From Alphaproteobacteria bacterium (GTDB taxonomy: Bacteria > Pseudomonadota > Alphaproteobacteria > Caedimonadales > UBA9215), in NCBI GenBank assembly GCA_009993885.1, contig JAACSN010000012.1:1-64000 (forward strand): a stretch of 64,000 bases of DNA, read 5' to 3'. The notes under the pieces are model-generated. The model ran no database searches, was not told the origin of the DNA, and worked only from the letters and a program-made list of their open reading frames with translations. Shown here one piece after another: positions 53,908-62,800 of this stretch. The position numbers and the translations under genes were made by a program. Each line of letters opens with the position of its first letter. The first letter of the stretch is position 1.

Positions 53908-54045
53908 AAAACTTTTTAAGAGCCCCTAAGCAGGATAAGAAAAATATCCGTAAGCTCAAGGCCTTATAGTGACAACTTATTTGTTTTTTTACGTCTAGTC
54001 AAGATTTTTTTTATATCGAATATAAAAAAATATCTTTCCTTCGGA

Positions 54046-54979
54046 CTACAATATCATTTCGTTGCTTGATTCAAGCAATTCTTGCCCGAGATCTGTGAAA
54101 ATTGCTTTTTCTAAAAGAAGATTATAAGCGTCTTTGTAGCGTAGGCGATAGTGTGCTATTTGCTTTTCCATAAACTCTTTTGGAAGAACGGTTTCTTGGC
54201 TTAGGGCTTTATTATAAAAATCAATGAGGCGTGCGAGAACAAAAACCGCATGATAAATTCCTTCAATGGGGCGAGGATCTTTCCGTAAAGGAGACGTATG
54301 GAGACCTTCTCCTCTACAAAGCTCGTCGCAAACCGTTAGATTATAAAGGTATTGATGGGCTGCCTCATGCACGAGGTATTCAACGGTCATATTGAAATCG
54401 TGATGATCTGCCAGAGCCACAAGACCCAAGAGTGTAAAGCTTGATCCGGCTATAAAGCGGTTGGAACGGACAATTGTAATGTTAGAAACGAGGGCTTCTA
54501 CCTCGGTGAAATACTCCGGGGAAATTTTTTTAATTTCAGATAAAGCTTCTTGAACAAGCTTGTGTGTTTGACGGCTCTTTAATATAAGCTTTTTCCGGAA
54601 ATTCAGAGGTAAGAACTTGTTCGCATTCTTGCCATTGTGTCGGGGAAAGACATGTGCTTTCAAAAGCGAAAACCGAAAGAGGTGCTTTTATGGTTTTCCG
54701 TTCAAAAGCAAAATTAGCAATGCAATTTTTAAAGTTATCGACGGCATTTTCTCGGGCAAATTGCACAAGGGTTTCATTTAACAAAGTAAAGGGAAACAAT
54801 ATCGTGGGATTTTCCCTTAGGTCATCCGTCAGAGAGTTGAATTTTATTTTTTCCGACTCACTAAGGAGGCCGGATGTCTCGTCCTTAAGATACGCAAGGC
54901 TTTCACATAATGCTTGATGATTTTTACGCTTTAATATGAAAGCACGCTCCGAATTAGGGAGCGCACAATTGAGTAACAT
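54046..54979 (-). pseudogene. Frameshifted HExxH peptide-hydroxylase-like gene (TIGR04267/mod_HExxH-like)
   Basis: Two overlapping minus-strand frames form one protein: 54979-54536 (147 residues, helical) and 54663-54046 (205 residues if read from its first ATG). The second has LVHEAAHQYLYNL (His99, Glu100, His103), followed by SPLRKDPRPIEGIYHAVFVLARL. Metal-site His-Glu-x-x-His plus this DPRP...G..Ha segment fits the alpha-ketoglutarate-dependent HExxH-type peptide beta-hydroxylases found in RiPP clusters. The first frame continues into the second after a +1 shift, probably near the A run in ccggaaaaagc (around 54595). Joined, the length (~310) fits the family. So the gene is broken or slips. 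It is the last gene of a minus-strand run after a LysR gene. Confidence 0.65.
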
Positions 54980-54985
54980 AGTATT

Positions 54986-55051
54986 TTATACGATAGTTGC
55001 TAGTATTTTATTTTTGCTTGAAAATACTTTTTTAAGATCGATTTTTATCAT
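54986..55051 (-). CDS. 21-residue ORF with strong RBS (candidate RiPP precursor)
   Basis: This ORF is on the minus strand, starting ATG at 55051 and stopping at 54986; it encodes 21 residues, beginning MIKIDLKK and ending ILATIV. A near-perfect Shine-Dalgarno AGGAG lies at 55063-55059, 7 bases before the ATG. It sits 2 bases after the LysR stop and 6 bases before the start of the HExxH gene. Its size, RBS and position before a peptide-modifying enzyme suggest a short precursor peptide, but 21 residues is shorter than usual RiPP precursors and there is no clear leader/core boundary. It may also be only a coupling leader peptide. Confidence 0.4.
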   Translation of the reverse strand: MIKIDLKKVFSSKNKILATIV

Positions 55052-55053
55052 TT

Positions 55054-55953
55054 TTAATCTCCTGTTATTGAGAGTGTTGTTTTGGTAAAAATAGGTTCTA
55101 CCAAAGAGGAATATAAATCATTGATAAGGTTATCGCCACCCCTTTTTTTAGGTGTGATAAAAAAAACGTCAACTTCTTGTTGGGGTTCATCGGGTAAAAT
55201 TTCGATTAAATCGCCTTCAATGGGGAATTCTTTGCTGATAGGCGCAATGCCGTAACCGAGTAAAGCCGCATAGTAAATACAAATGGCAGAATTTATAATA
55301 AGAGCAGGTTTTAAAAGTCCGTCTTCGTTTTGGAGGTGCCAATCAACATTTCCTCGCACCAGATCTTTGCTTTGGTAGAAACTAATGAGGCGATGATTTT
55401 TAAGGTCGAGTTTTGTTTTTGGTTCACCGTATTGTGCAATATAACTTTTGCTGGCCGCAAGCTTGACGGAGACGGAGAGAAGCTTTTTTTTAATAACGGC
55501 TCCGGGATCGTCAATGGTCGGCAAAATAGCAACGTCAGCATCTGTTTTAGACAGGCTTACGTGATCGTCGGTTGTTTGAAGACGCAAGGTTATGTCGGGA
55601 TATTTCTTTTGAAAGGCGGCAAGGCGGGGCATGAGCCAAAGACTCATAGTGCCTGTTGTCGTTATGATTTTTAAAGAGTTTCGTTTTTGGCTGCCTTTAT
55701 TTTTAACCGCATTCAGTTTTTGCTCGATGGTTAAATAGGACTCTATGACGGATTCGTATAAATCTTGCCCTATAGGTGTCATCTCGACACCGCTTTTAAG
55801 GCGCTTAACGAGGGTTTGTCCTAACTCTTTTTCAAGGTTGGTCACAGCTTTTGTAACCGTTGAGGTGGCGACATTAAGATGTTTTGCGGATCTGGAGAAG
55901 GAGCCGTGTCTGACAATTTCAATAAAATACTGTATTTTTTCTGAGTAAAGCAT
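55054..55953 (-). CDS. LysR-family transcriptional regulator
   Basis: The 299-residue regulator has an N-terminal winged helix-turn-helix (IQYFIEIVRHGSFSRSAKHLNVATSTVTKAVTNLEKELGQTLVKRL, residues 7-53) and a C-terminal substrate-binding-like effector domain (VKLAASKSYIAQYGEP, ICIYYAALLGYGIAPIS). The effector is unknown. Its stop is 2 bases before the 21-residue ORF and it is first in the minus-strand run LysR-peptide-HExxH, so the likely target is this run or its own promoter region (16 bases to the upstream gene). Confidence 0.9.
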   Translation of the reverse strand: MLYSEKIQYFIEIVRHGSFSRSAKHLNVATSTVTKAVTNLEKELGQTLVKRLKSGVEMTPIGQDLYESVIESYLTIEQKLNAVKNKGSQKRNSLKIITTTGTMSLWLMPRLAAFQKKYPDITLRLQTTDDHVSLSKTDADVAILPTIDDPGAVIKKKLLSVSVKLAASKSYIAQYGEPKTKLDLKNHRLISFYQSKDLVRGNVDWHLQNEDGLLKPALIINSAICIYYAALLGYGIAPISKEFPIEGDLIEILPDEPQQEVDVFFITPKKRGGDNLINDLYSSLVEPIFTKTTLSITGD

Positions 55954-55969
55954 TTAGCTTTTTTTATCC

Positions 55970-56746
55970 TTAATCTAAATTCAGTCCCGCGAGGCCGTTT
56001 AAAATACGATTTGCTTTTTCAGTATAGCTGCCGTCTTCCTGATGAACAATAAGGCCGTTAAGTATTTTTGAGGGAGATTTCACATTTTTGCGCCCCCTCA
56101 CAATAAGACGTTTTGCTTTTCGACCGTCTTTTGGCCATAAGGGAAAGAGGGTAATATCTCCAAAGCGGCCGTAGAATGCCGCCAAGAGATCGTCCAAGCG
56201 ATCTGCCGTAAAAACAAAAGTCACAAAACCTTTGGGTTTGACCATACGATGGGCAAAGGTGACCCATTTTTCAAGGGAGATGCCTTGATCATGGTTGGAT
56301 AGAGCTTTGTTGTCTCGCGGAGAGGAGACCGAAGCATTGCTTTCGAAATAAGGAGGGTTGGCAATGACTTGAGAAAAAGAGCTCGCTGCCAAGCGCGGCG
56401 GCGGTGTGAGAAGGTCACCGTGTATCACTTCAAGGCGGTCATGAAAGCCGTTGAGCTTAATGTTTTGACCGGTTAGGCGCACCAGTTCCCGTTGAAATTC
56501 AAGGCCTGTAATCCGTACATCCTTTACGCGGTGAGCCAAGGCAAGCATAGCCGTGCCGACACCGGTTCCCATATCAAGGACGGTTTCGGTGCTATCGGTT
56601 TGAACGCTTGCAGCCAGAAAAATAGGATCAATGGAAGCGCGATACCCTTCTGTGGGTTGCAGAATTTCGACTTTTCCCCCCAGAATTGTGTTGGCGGTTG
56701 TTTCCATAATTTTTTGAGTCGGAATGTTCATTTTATAAATACTCAT
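55970..56746 (-). CDS. tRNA1(Val) adenine N6-methyltransferase-like (TrmN6/YfiC)
   Basis: The 258-residue SAM methyltransferase has the SAM-binding VLDMGTGVGTAMLALA and the NPPY motif of N6-adenine methylases (VIANPPYFES). The segment GYRASIDPIFLAASV near the N-terminus fits the TrmN6/YfiC family, which modifies A37 of tRNA-Val. Other N6-adenine methylases cannot be excluded. It is divergent from the polyprenyl synthase gene and lies 16 bases upstream of the LysR gene on the same strand. Confidence 0.82.
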   Translation of the reverse strand: MSIYKMNIPTQKIMETTANTILGGKVEILQPTEGYRASIDPIFLAASVQTDSTETVLDMGTGVGTAMLALAHRVKDVRITGLEFQRELVRLTGQNIKLNGFHDRLEVIHGDLLTPPPRLAASSFSQVIANPPYFESNASVSSPRDNKALSNHDQGISLEKWVTFAHRMVKPKGFVTFVFTADRLDDLLAAFYGRFGDITLFPLWPKDGRKAKRLIVRGRKNVKSPSKILNGLIVHQEDGSYTEKANRILNGLAGLNLD

Positions 56747-56866
56747 TTATTTTTCTTCCAATATAATGCATAGTCAACTCAAGGCAATGCCCTTTAAAGA
56801 GCCACTTTGAAAAAGAGGTTCGCAGGCGGGAAGTTGCCAAAAAGTTTTAATAATATAGGAAAAAAA

Positions 56867-57913
56867 ATGGGATTCTCCCCTATGGCACGCGTCTCTCCGG
56901 AAACAGAAGCCTCCCCCCTCTCTTCTTCTCAAAATTCAACGGTTCTCCGCACTTTGACAGATTTCGTGAAGGCAGACTTTGCTGCGGTTAATGCCGTGTT
57001 GTTACAGGAAATGCAAAGTGAAATTGATTTAATCCCTCGATTGGCCCGGCATCTTATTGCTTCGGGCGGAAAACGCGTGCGCCCTCTTTTAACTTTGGTT
57101 GCGGCAAAACTTTGCGGTTATCAAGGGATGCAACACGTTGACCTTGCCGCTTGCGTTGAATTTATCCATACGGCAACGTTGCTCCATGATGACGTGGTTG
57201 ATGAAAGCAATATGCGTCGAGGGCAAGCCTCGGCCAATGCTCTTTGGGGGAATCAAGCCAGTGTTCTTGTGGGGGATTTTCTTTTTTCACGTGCCTTTCA
57301 ATTGATGGTGCGTGTCGGGAATCTTGAGACCCTTGGCGTTCTGGCCAAAGCCTCTGCCACTATTGCTGAGGGCGAAGTTATGCAACTTATGGATAATAAT
57401 AACCTCGAGATTGTTGAGCAACGTTATTTTGATATTGTGCGTGCTAAAACGGCGGCTCTTTTTGAGGCCGCGTGTCTTGTGGGCGGTATGATTGCAAAGC
57501 CTGATGTCTCTGTTTCACAGGCTCTGGGAGCCTATGGATCGGCATTTGGGACTTGTTTTCAAATTATTGATGATGTGTTGGATTATGCAGCCGATGAGCA
57601 AGAGCTCGGTAAAAGCGTCGGAGATGATTTCAGGGAGGGCAAAGTTACTCTGCCGGTGATCTATGCTTATCATAAGGGCACGGCCGATGAAAAACAATTT
57701 TGGGAGCGGGCTTTTACCCAAGAAACTTTAGGAAAGAACGACCTTGCGCAAGCGCAAGCGTATCTCTTTAAACATAAGGCTCTTGAATATGCTCGAAGTA
57801 AGGCTGCCTTTTTCGGCAAGCAAGCCAAGGCGGCTCTCGATGTCTTTGACGAGAGCGATTTAAAAGCAGCGCTTTTATCCTTGGTTGATTTTTCTCTTGG
57901 ACGCCGTTATTAA
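56867..57913 (+). CDS. ispB: Polyprenyl diphosphate synthase (octaprenyl type, IspB)
   Basis: The 348-residue enzyme has both Asp-rich motifs: LLHDDVVDESNMRRG (first) and QIIDDVLDYAADEQELGKSVGDD (second), plus ASGGKRVRPLLTL. It makes the long isoprenoid tail of ubiquinone. I chose ATG 56867 (MGFSPMARVS), preceded by a GGA-type RBS; the frame is open from TTG 56807, 20 codons earlier. The divergent trmN-like gene shares the upstream region, which has the -10-like TATAAT in ccaatataatg at 56762-56767. Confidence 0.93.
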   Translation: MGFSPMARVSPETEASPLSSSQNSTVLRTLTDFVKADFAAVNAVLLQEMQSEIDLIPRLARHLIASGGKRVRPLLTLVAAKLCGYQGMQHVDLAACVEFIHTATLLHDDVVDESNMRRGQASANALWGNQASVLVGDFLFSRAFQLMVRVGNLETLGVLAKASATIAEGEVMQLMDNNNLEIVEQRYFDIVRAKTAALFEAACLVGGMIAKPDVSVSQALGAYGSAFGTCFQIIDDVLDYAADEQELGKSVGDDFREGKVTLPVIYAYHKGTADEKQFWERAFTQETLGKNDLAQAQAYLFKHKALEYARSKAAFFGKQAKAALDVFDESDLKAALLSLVDFSLGRRY

Positions 57914-57939
57914 GACCCTGCTAAAACGGGAGAACCCCT

Positions 57940-58401
57940 ATGATTTCTTCTTACACCGCTCGGTATAGCCCCGTGCAGGATAAAAAAATCATTCTCGTCG
58001 GCGGTTGCTTTGATGTGCTGCATTACGGGCATCTTCGATTTTTAAAGCAAGCCAAAGCCTTGGGCGATTACCTTATTGTTGCCCTTGAAAGCGATGAATC
58101 CCTTTCCGAAACAAAAAACCGGAAAGTATTTCATACTCAAAAACAGCGCGCAGAAATCCTCGAGAGTTTAAGAGTTGTTGATGAGGTTCTTCTCCTTCCG
58201 CAAATGGCATCGGATCAAAATTACTTAGACTTAGTACAACGTATAGCGCCGACGATAATTGCCTTAACGCAGGGTGACCCCCAAGCTCACAATAAAGAGC
58301 GACAGGCTAAAAGTATCGGGGCGCTGTGTGTTCCCGTTCCTTTTGAAAAAGGATTTTCAACCACGGACTTGTTGGGGAAATATAATGGTTGTGCCGAGTG
58401 A
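57940..58401 (+). CDS. Cytidylyltransferase-like protein (RfaE2/TagD type)
   Basis: The 153-residue protein has the nucleotidyltransferase start VGGCFDVLHYGHLRFLKQAK with the HxGH motif, then IVALESDESLSETK and a C-terminal STTDLLGKY segment. This fits the cytidylyl/adenylyltransferase family (HldE C-terminal domain, FAD synthetase-like, or TagD). The precise substrate is not clear; ADP-heptose synthesis is possible but no heptose genes are next to it. It overlaps the Nudix gene by 17 bases. Confidence 0.82.
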   Translation: MISSYTARYSPVQDKKIILVGGCFDVLHYGHLRFLKQAKALGDYLIVALESDESLSETKNRKVFHTQKQRAEILESLRVVDEVLLLPQMASDQNYLDLVQRIAPTIIALTQGDPQAHNKERQAKSIGALCVPVPFEKGFSTTDLLGKYNGCAE

Positions 58402-58822
58402 AACGATACACGTCGGTATTGGTGTTTTGATTCTGAATACAAGGAATGAGCTTCTTTTAGGCAAACGCAAAGCAGCCCATGGGGCAGGGACGTGGGGGCC
58501 GCCCGGAGGCAAGCTTGATTTTGGCGAAGATTTCAAGGATTGTATGGTGCGAGAAGTCAAAGAAGAAACGGGCATAGACCTTGAGAAAGAAGATCCTTGT
58601 ATTATTGATGTGCAAAACGATATTTTTCCAAAAGAAGGCAAACACTTTGTAAGTCTGATTGCCCGCGTGACCTTACTAAAAGATCAAGAAGCTCACTTGA
58701 TTGAGCCCCATAAATGCTTAGAATGGAAATGGTTTGGGGAGTGCAACCTGCCGACGCCCCTTTTTCAACCCGTTGAAAAGTTCTTTTCCCGCCGGCTCTT
58801 TTGGAATGTTGCCAAAAAGTAA
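58385..58822 (+). CDS. Nudix hydrolase
   Basis: The 145-residue protein has the complete Nudix box GGKLDFGEDFKDCMVREVKEETGI (Gx5Ex7REVxEExGI). It hydrolyses a nucleoside diphosphate linked to another moiety; substrate unknown. Start ATG 58385 overlaps the previous gene by 17 bases; the upstream open frame to 58274 is inside the neighbour and rejected. It resembles small cytosolic Nudix proteins (MutT/NudG size). Confidence 0.88.
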   Translation: MVVPSETIHVGIGVLILNTRNELLLGKRKAAHGAGTWGPPGGKLDFGEDFKDCMVREVKEETGIDLEKEDPCIIDVQNDIFPKEGKHFVSLIARVTLLKDQEAHLIEPHKCLEWKWFGECNLPTPLFQPVEKFFSRRLFWNVAKK

Positions 58823-58923
58823 CACTTTATTTTTAATTTTTTTGAGCTCGGCGTCCGCCCTTGATTTCTATAAAAAAACGTGTAAGGAATGAAGTATCGT
58901 TTTTTAACATTAAAGGAAGACTT

Positions 58924-59676
58924 ATGAAAAAAATAGTATTAGCAACAGCGTCCGCCCTTGTGCTTATTTCCGGTGCTCAGGCCGACAGTAACTTTAAAAG
59001 CGGCTTTAAAGTCGGCGGCGGTGTCGGTTATAAGCATCACCGTGTGAAGAGTCAGTCGAATTATGATCCGACTCTTGTCGGTGTGGGAAATGGTTTAGAA
59101 GATGAAAACTTCTCAAAATCTGCTTCTGATAATACTGTAGCGTTTCAATTGCATGCGGGCTATGATTGGATTATTAGTCGTTTCTTGGCAGCGCTTGAAT
59201 TTGATTACCGTTATAGCCCCGATGAGGTGAAAATGACACTAAATACAAACCAAGACGGTTTAGGGCCAGAAGAAGCGCCTTATAACGTGCACCAACAACA
59301 CTCTCATGATTTTGGTCTCTCAGGACGTTTAGGAGCTTTAGTAACTAGCAATTTTGCTTTATATGCTATCGGTAATGTGCGTTTGGGGAAGTTTAAGCAT
59401 AAATTTATCAACTCAAAACAAAATGACTTTGATTTGCTTCTCTTATCTAACAGTAAGTCAAGGTATCTTTGGGGATTTGGCGGCGGTATAGGCGCACGTT
59501 ATGCTTTTTCGAAAGGTTTCAGTTTAGCATTTGAAACAACTTATGATGTGTATCAAAAAATTAAATTTTCAGAAAATCAAAATGTAGCGGGTATTGGCAA
59601 TATAGCAAACTTTTCGACGCAGTCAAAAAGGCCGCGTATATTCACCGCCCTATTTAAAATATCAAAAACTTTCTAA
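58924..59676 (+). CDS. Outer-membrane beta-barrel protein
   Basis: The 250-residue protein starts with a signal peptide (MKKIVLATASALVLISGAQA) and continues with alternating polar/hydrophobic strands: FKVGGGVGYKHHRV, VAFQLHAGYDWI, FGLSGRLGALVTSNFALYAIGNVRLG, and the C-terminal aromatic end ALFKISKTF (Phe at the very end, a BAM signature). It resembles OmpA-like/OMP_b-brl eight-stranded barrels. ATG 58924 follows AAAGGAAG; the frame's earlier start (58861) adds an unlikely basic extension. It is followed by a strong terminator. Confidence 0.85.
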   Translation: MKKIVLATASALVLISGAQADSNFKSGFKVGGGVGYKHHRVKSQSNYDPTLVGVGNGLEDENFSKSASDNTVAFQLHAGYDWIISRFLAALEFDYRYSPDEVKMTLNTNQDGLGPEEAPYNVHQQHSHDFGLSGRLGALVTSNFALYAIGNVRLGKFKHKFINSKQNDFDLLLLSNSKSRYLWGFGGGIGARYAFSKGFSLAFETTYDVYQKIKFSENQNVAGIGNIANFSTQSKRPRIFTALFKISKTF

Positions 59677-59705
59677 GTATTCCTGATTGCGAAAATTAAT
59701 TATGC

Positions 59706-59737
59706 AAAATCCTCATCCTGGTGATGAGGATTTTTTT
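59706..59737 (+). terminator. Intrinsic terminator of the beta-barrel gene
   Basis: A perfect stem (aaaatcctcatc 59706-59717, gatgaggatttt from 59723) with a 5-base loop (ctggt) ends in a run of seven T, typical of a strong terminator. Confidence 0.88.
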
Positions 59738-59738
59738 A

Positions 59739-59767
59739 TTGACAAAAAGGTTTCTAGTACCTAAATG
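59739..59767 (+). promoter_or_regulatory. Putative promoter of the 1254-residue protein gene
   Basis: TTGACA (59739-59744) directly follows the terminator T run and is 17 bases from the imperfect TAAATG (59762-59767). The start codon lies ~35 bases downstream. Confidence 0.35.
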
Positions 59768-59802
59768 TATTATTGAAACATAATATTTTTAGGTGATCCT
59801 TA

Positions 59803-62800
59803 ATGAAATACGATCGATTTTTATTGGCAATTATCACTTCTGTTTTAGTGGCAGACAATGTAAATGCGTCAGCTTTAGCACGAATGGCCGCTGCTCGAGA
59901 ACGCAACGCGCAGAAACTTGTTGAACAACATCAAGAAGGTAAGATTGATGAAAAAACGGCAATTTCTAATGCACAAATTTTTGGTTTAGGGGACATCACC
60001 GAAAAACTCACCCCCAAAGACTGGACTGAATTCTTTTTACAGACCGCAGGTATGGATTATGATGCTCTCTTAATTGCGGCAGATAATCTTTCACAAGACG
60101 GCGGAGCCTTCAAAGATGTAATTGCCCATGTAATAGATCCGATTAATATTGGGGTAGAACCTCTTTTAGATTGGTTGGAGAATTGGCGTAAGGCTGCTTT
60201 TGGGGGCGTTCTAAACGATACACTAAATCACAGAAAAAAAATTAGCCGCATGATCAAAGCCGTTGAGGCTCGTGAGGCTTTTGCTCACCTTGCCGGTCAT
60301 GCTCTGATCTCAGAAGCTGTTTTTGAGTATATGGATGCCCATGACGACGTCACTTTAAAAGGAGCTTATGCCGCACATATTGGCGCTAAAGCCCATCGCG
60401 GTGTTAATATTACCGACATCATTGTGGAAGATGTTGTGGATAACCGACGCGCTTATGACGTGGCTTTACAACGTGCAAAAGTGGCGCCTGAGGCTGCTTA
60501 TTGGGCAGGCTTAAATCGTGGTTTTTCACTCGATGAAGCCAATGCGATCGCAGATCGTGTAATCAACCACGGAGAGGCAGAAGCAGTAGCACTACAACGC
60601 GTTGTTCAAGCTCAAGGTCGTTTTAATGCCTTGAACTCGCTACACGTTGCCCAACGTGTTTTAGCAGGCCGTACCCTTGACCAAGCCCACAGAGATTTAA
60701 CGGTTGCCGCAACTAAACTGACTCTTGCCGGTCGTTTTGCCAATGTGGGTGAAGACATCCGTAATGCCGTTTCAGAGAGGATGTATGATGGCGGACTCAC
60801 CGAAAATGCTGCCTTGAGAGCCGTTCTCCAAGATCTAGAGGATACAGGTCTAAAACATACAAATAGTATTCCTAATCTTGCAGATGCCATGCTTCGCGGT
60901 GTTAACGGAACATCCCTTGAAGAGGCAGCCCTTGCATTGGAAAAAGATTTTGTTGAGGGAACCTTGGCTATCGGTAATCTTCACTATCTTCACAATAATG
61001 ATGTTCTTGTTTTGTTATGTATGGGATCGGAGACAATTGATGCAGGTATCAGGACATTTTGCGCAAGTATTGTTGGGGAAGAGTTAGCCGCTGCCTTTGA
61101 AAATCACCTCAGGCGTCATAACGGCCTTAACTTTATCATGGATAATGAGAAAACGGCTTTTTATCGTGCCCATGTAAGAGGACGTCTTGATATCGACTAT
61201 AATAACCTCGGTGCCTTAAAAGACCGCATAGCGACAGCTCTTGCGGCTGCGAATACACCGACGGCGGAGATCACCCTTCAAGTTGTTTCTGATGCCCTTG
61301 TTGCGGAAAATGCCGTGGCTTATGGGGGCGGAAATGCCGGTTTTGGTCGCGCCGTTGCTGTTAAACTGTTAGGCGATAACCAACTCAATTTGGTTGCAGC
61401 AACACGCCTTGTTCGTATTGATGTGAAAGCTGAAGAGATCAGAATTGCTTACGGCCACCTTCCCCTTGAGGAGCGGATGGTTCTTGCAACGAACTTTATT
61501 GACCAAGGCCGAGGAAATGTTGATGGGTTTTCTATGAGGCTTGCTTTAGCAGCGCTTCCTAATGTTAATGCCCTTGGTGTGAATGAACTGTTAGAGTTCC
61601 AAAATGCCGTATTGGGCGGACGTACCCTTGCAGCAGCCCTAGTTGCTGATATTCGTCAACAGCTTGTTGCAGATCTTGCGTATCCTCATATTACGACTCT
61701 TAATATAGCTGATGACTTCCTTGCAGAAGTACCGAATGTTTTAAATGATAGCGATGAACATAGACTTCTTTTTGCAAAAATCGTACATGATTGGCCGTCG
61801 TTCGGTGTGACTTTCGATAAAAAAATTATTGGTGCAAAACAATGCGTTCAAATTATGGTTTTGGAGGGGATTGAAGCAGACGATATGGAAGGAGCCTATG
61901 AGTCTATAATGGATATGGGTGAAGCAGAACCTACACTTTATTCCGAAATAAAAGCCGTTCATCAACAAGTGCGAGATGATGGGGGAGATGTTTATGATAT
62001 GCACAATTTTAATGCAGCTCTTTATAAACTTCATCAGGAGGTAAATTTCTTAGACCATATTAGCAGACCTTCAACAAGTAAAGGGATAAGCCTACGTTTC
62101 TTGTATACAAAATTAAAATTTGCACAGAAATGGAATGCGGATAAGAATCATGTGGAGGGTCTTCATGTAACCCGTATTGCAGACCTTAATGACCAAATTA
62201 ATGGGATTAATGCTTATGACGGCCGTGCGTTTACAATTGGAGATCAGGTATGGGATGGCATTTTAGGCGATTATCGTGGTGTTTCGGTTGATTTGAAAGT
62301 TGAAGCCAGGCAGTGTATGGATGCAATTGACCTCTTGCAACATAATACAAGAAATCAACCGCTTGCATTAAATTATGTCAACCTTACTTATAATGATTCT
62401 TGGGGACAACTTTTGATGTCCAACTTCGCTGATGTATCAGATGAAGATTGGCGTAATTTAAAGACAGATTGTGAGGGCGTTATTAGGAGAACCTTTGGTG
62501 GTGATGCCTTAGAACAAAATCGTTGGATTAACGGATTTTATGACGGCAATTACTTGGTTGGTCTAAATCCTTGTTTTGGCAGATTTGGATCTGATAGAGG
62601 GACACGAGAGCATTGGAAAGAAAAAATCTACGCCTTATATCAAACGGCACAACATCAAGTTGATGGAAATATTGTACGTCCCGGACAAGAAAATTATGAT
62701 GACCTTGCTTGGAAGACGGCTTTGGATGAAGCAAAAATGCGCCTAATTAGAGGGTTCAGCGAAACAAAAAATGGTTGTGCAGACGGAACGAGTAGTAAAA

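Larger units (their letters stand above)
53709..54045. other. Gene-free interval with hairpins between mutL and the HExxH locus
   Basis: This ~340-base stretch holds no supported gene. It carries the mutL-proximal hairpin (53766-53788) and a second 33-base inverted repeat at 53875-53907 (ggtcaaaa with ttttgacc, and an inner gtct/agac stem), followed by an A+T-rich tract. I could not identify a tRNA or a known small RNA. Confidence 0.5.

Noticed and set aside
53709..54045. A tRNA or known structural RNA in the interval after mutL
   Set aside because: No cloverleaf-like pairing, no T-loop GTTCRANNC and no CCA end could be found by eye; only simple hairpins are present.
62770..62787. Cys992-x-Asp994 (GCADG) as an IpaH/NEL-type ubiquitin ligase active site in the 1254-residue protein
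   Set aside because: A Cys-x-Asp triplet alone is too weak, and the surrounding sequence does not match the NEL domain as I know it. It remains a point to test.
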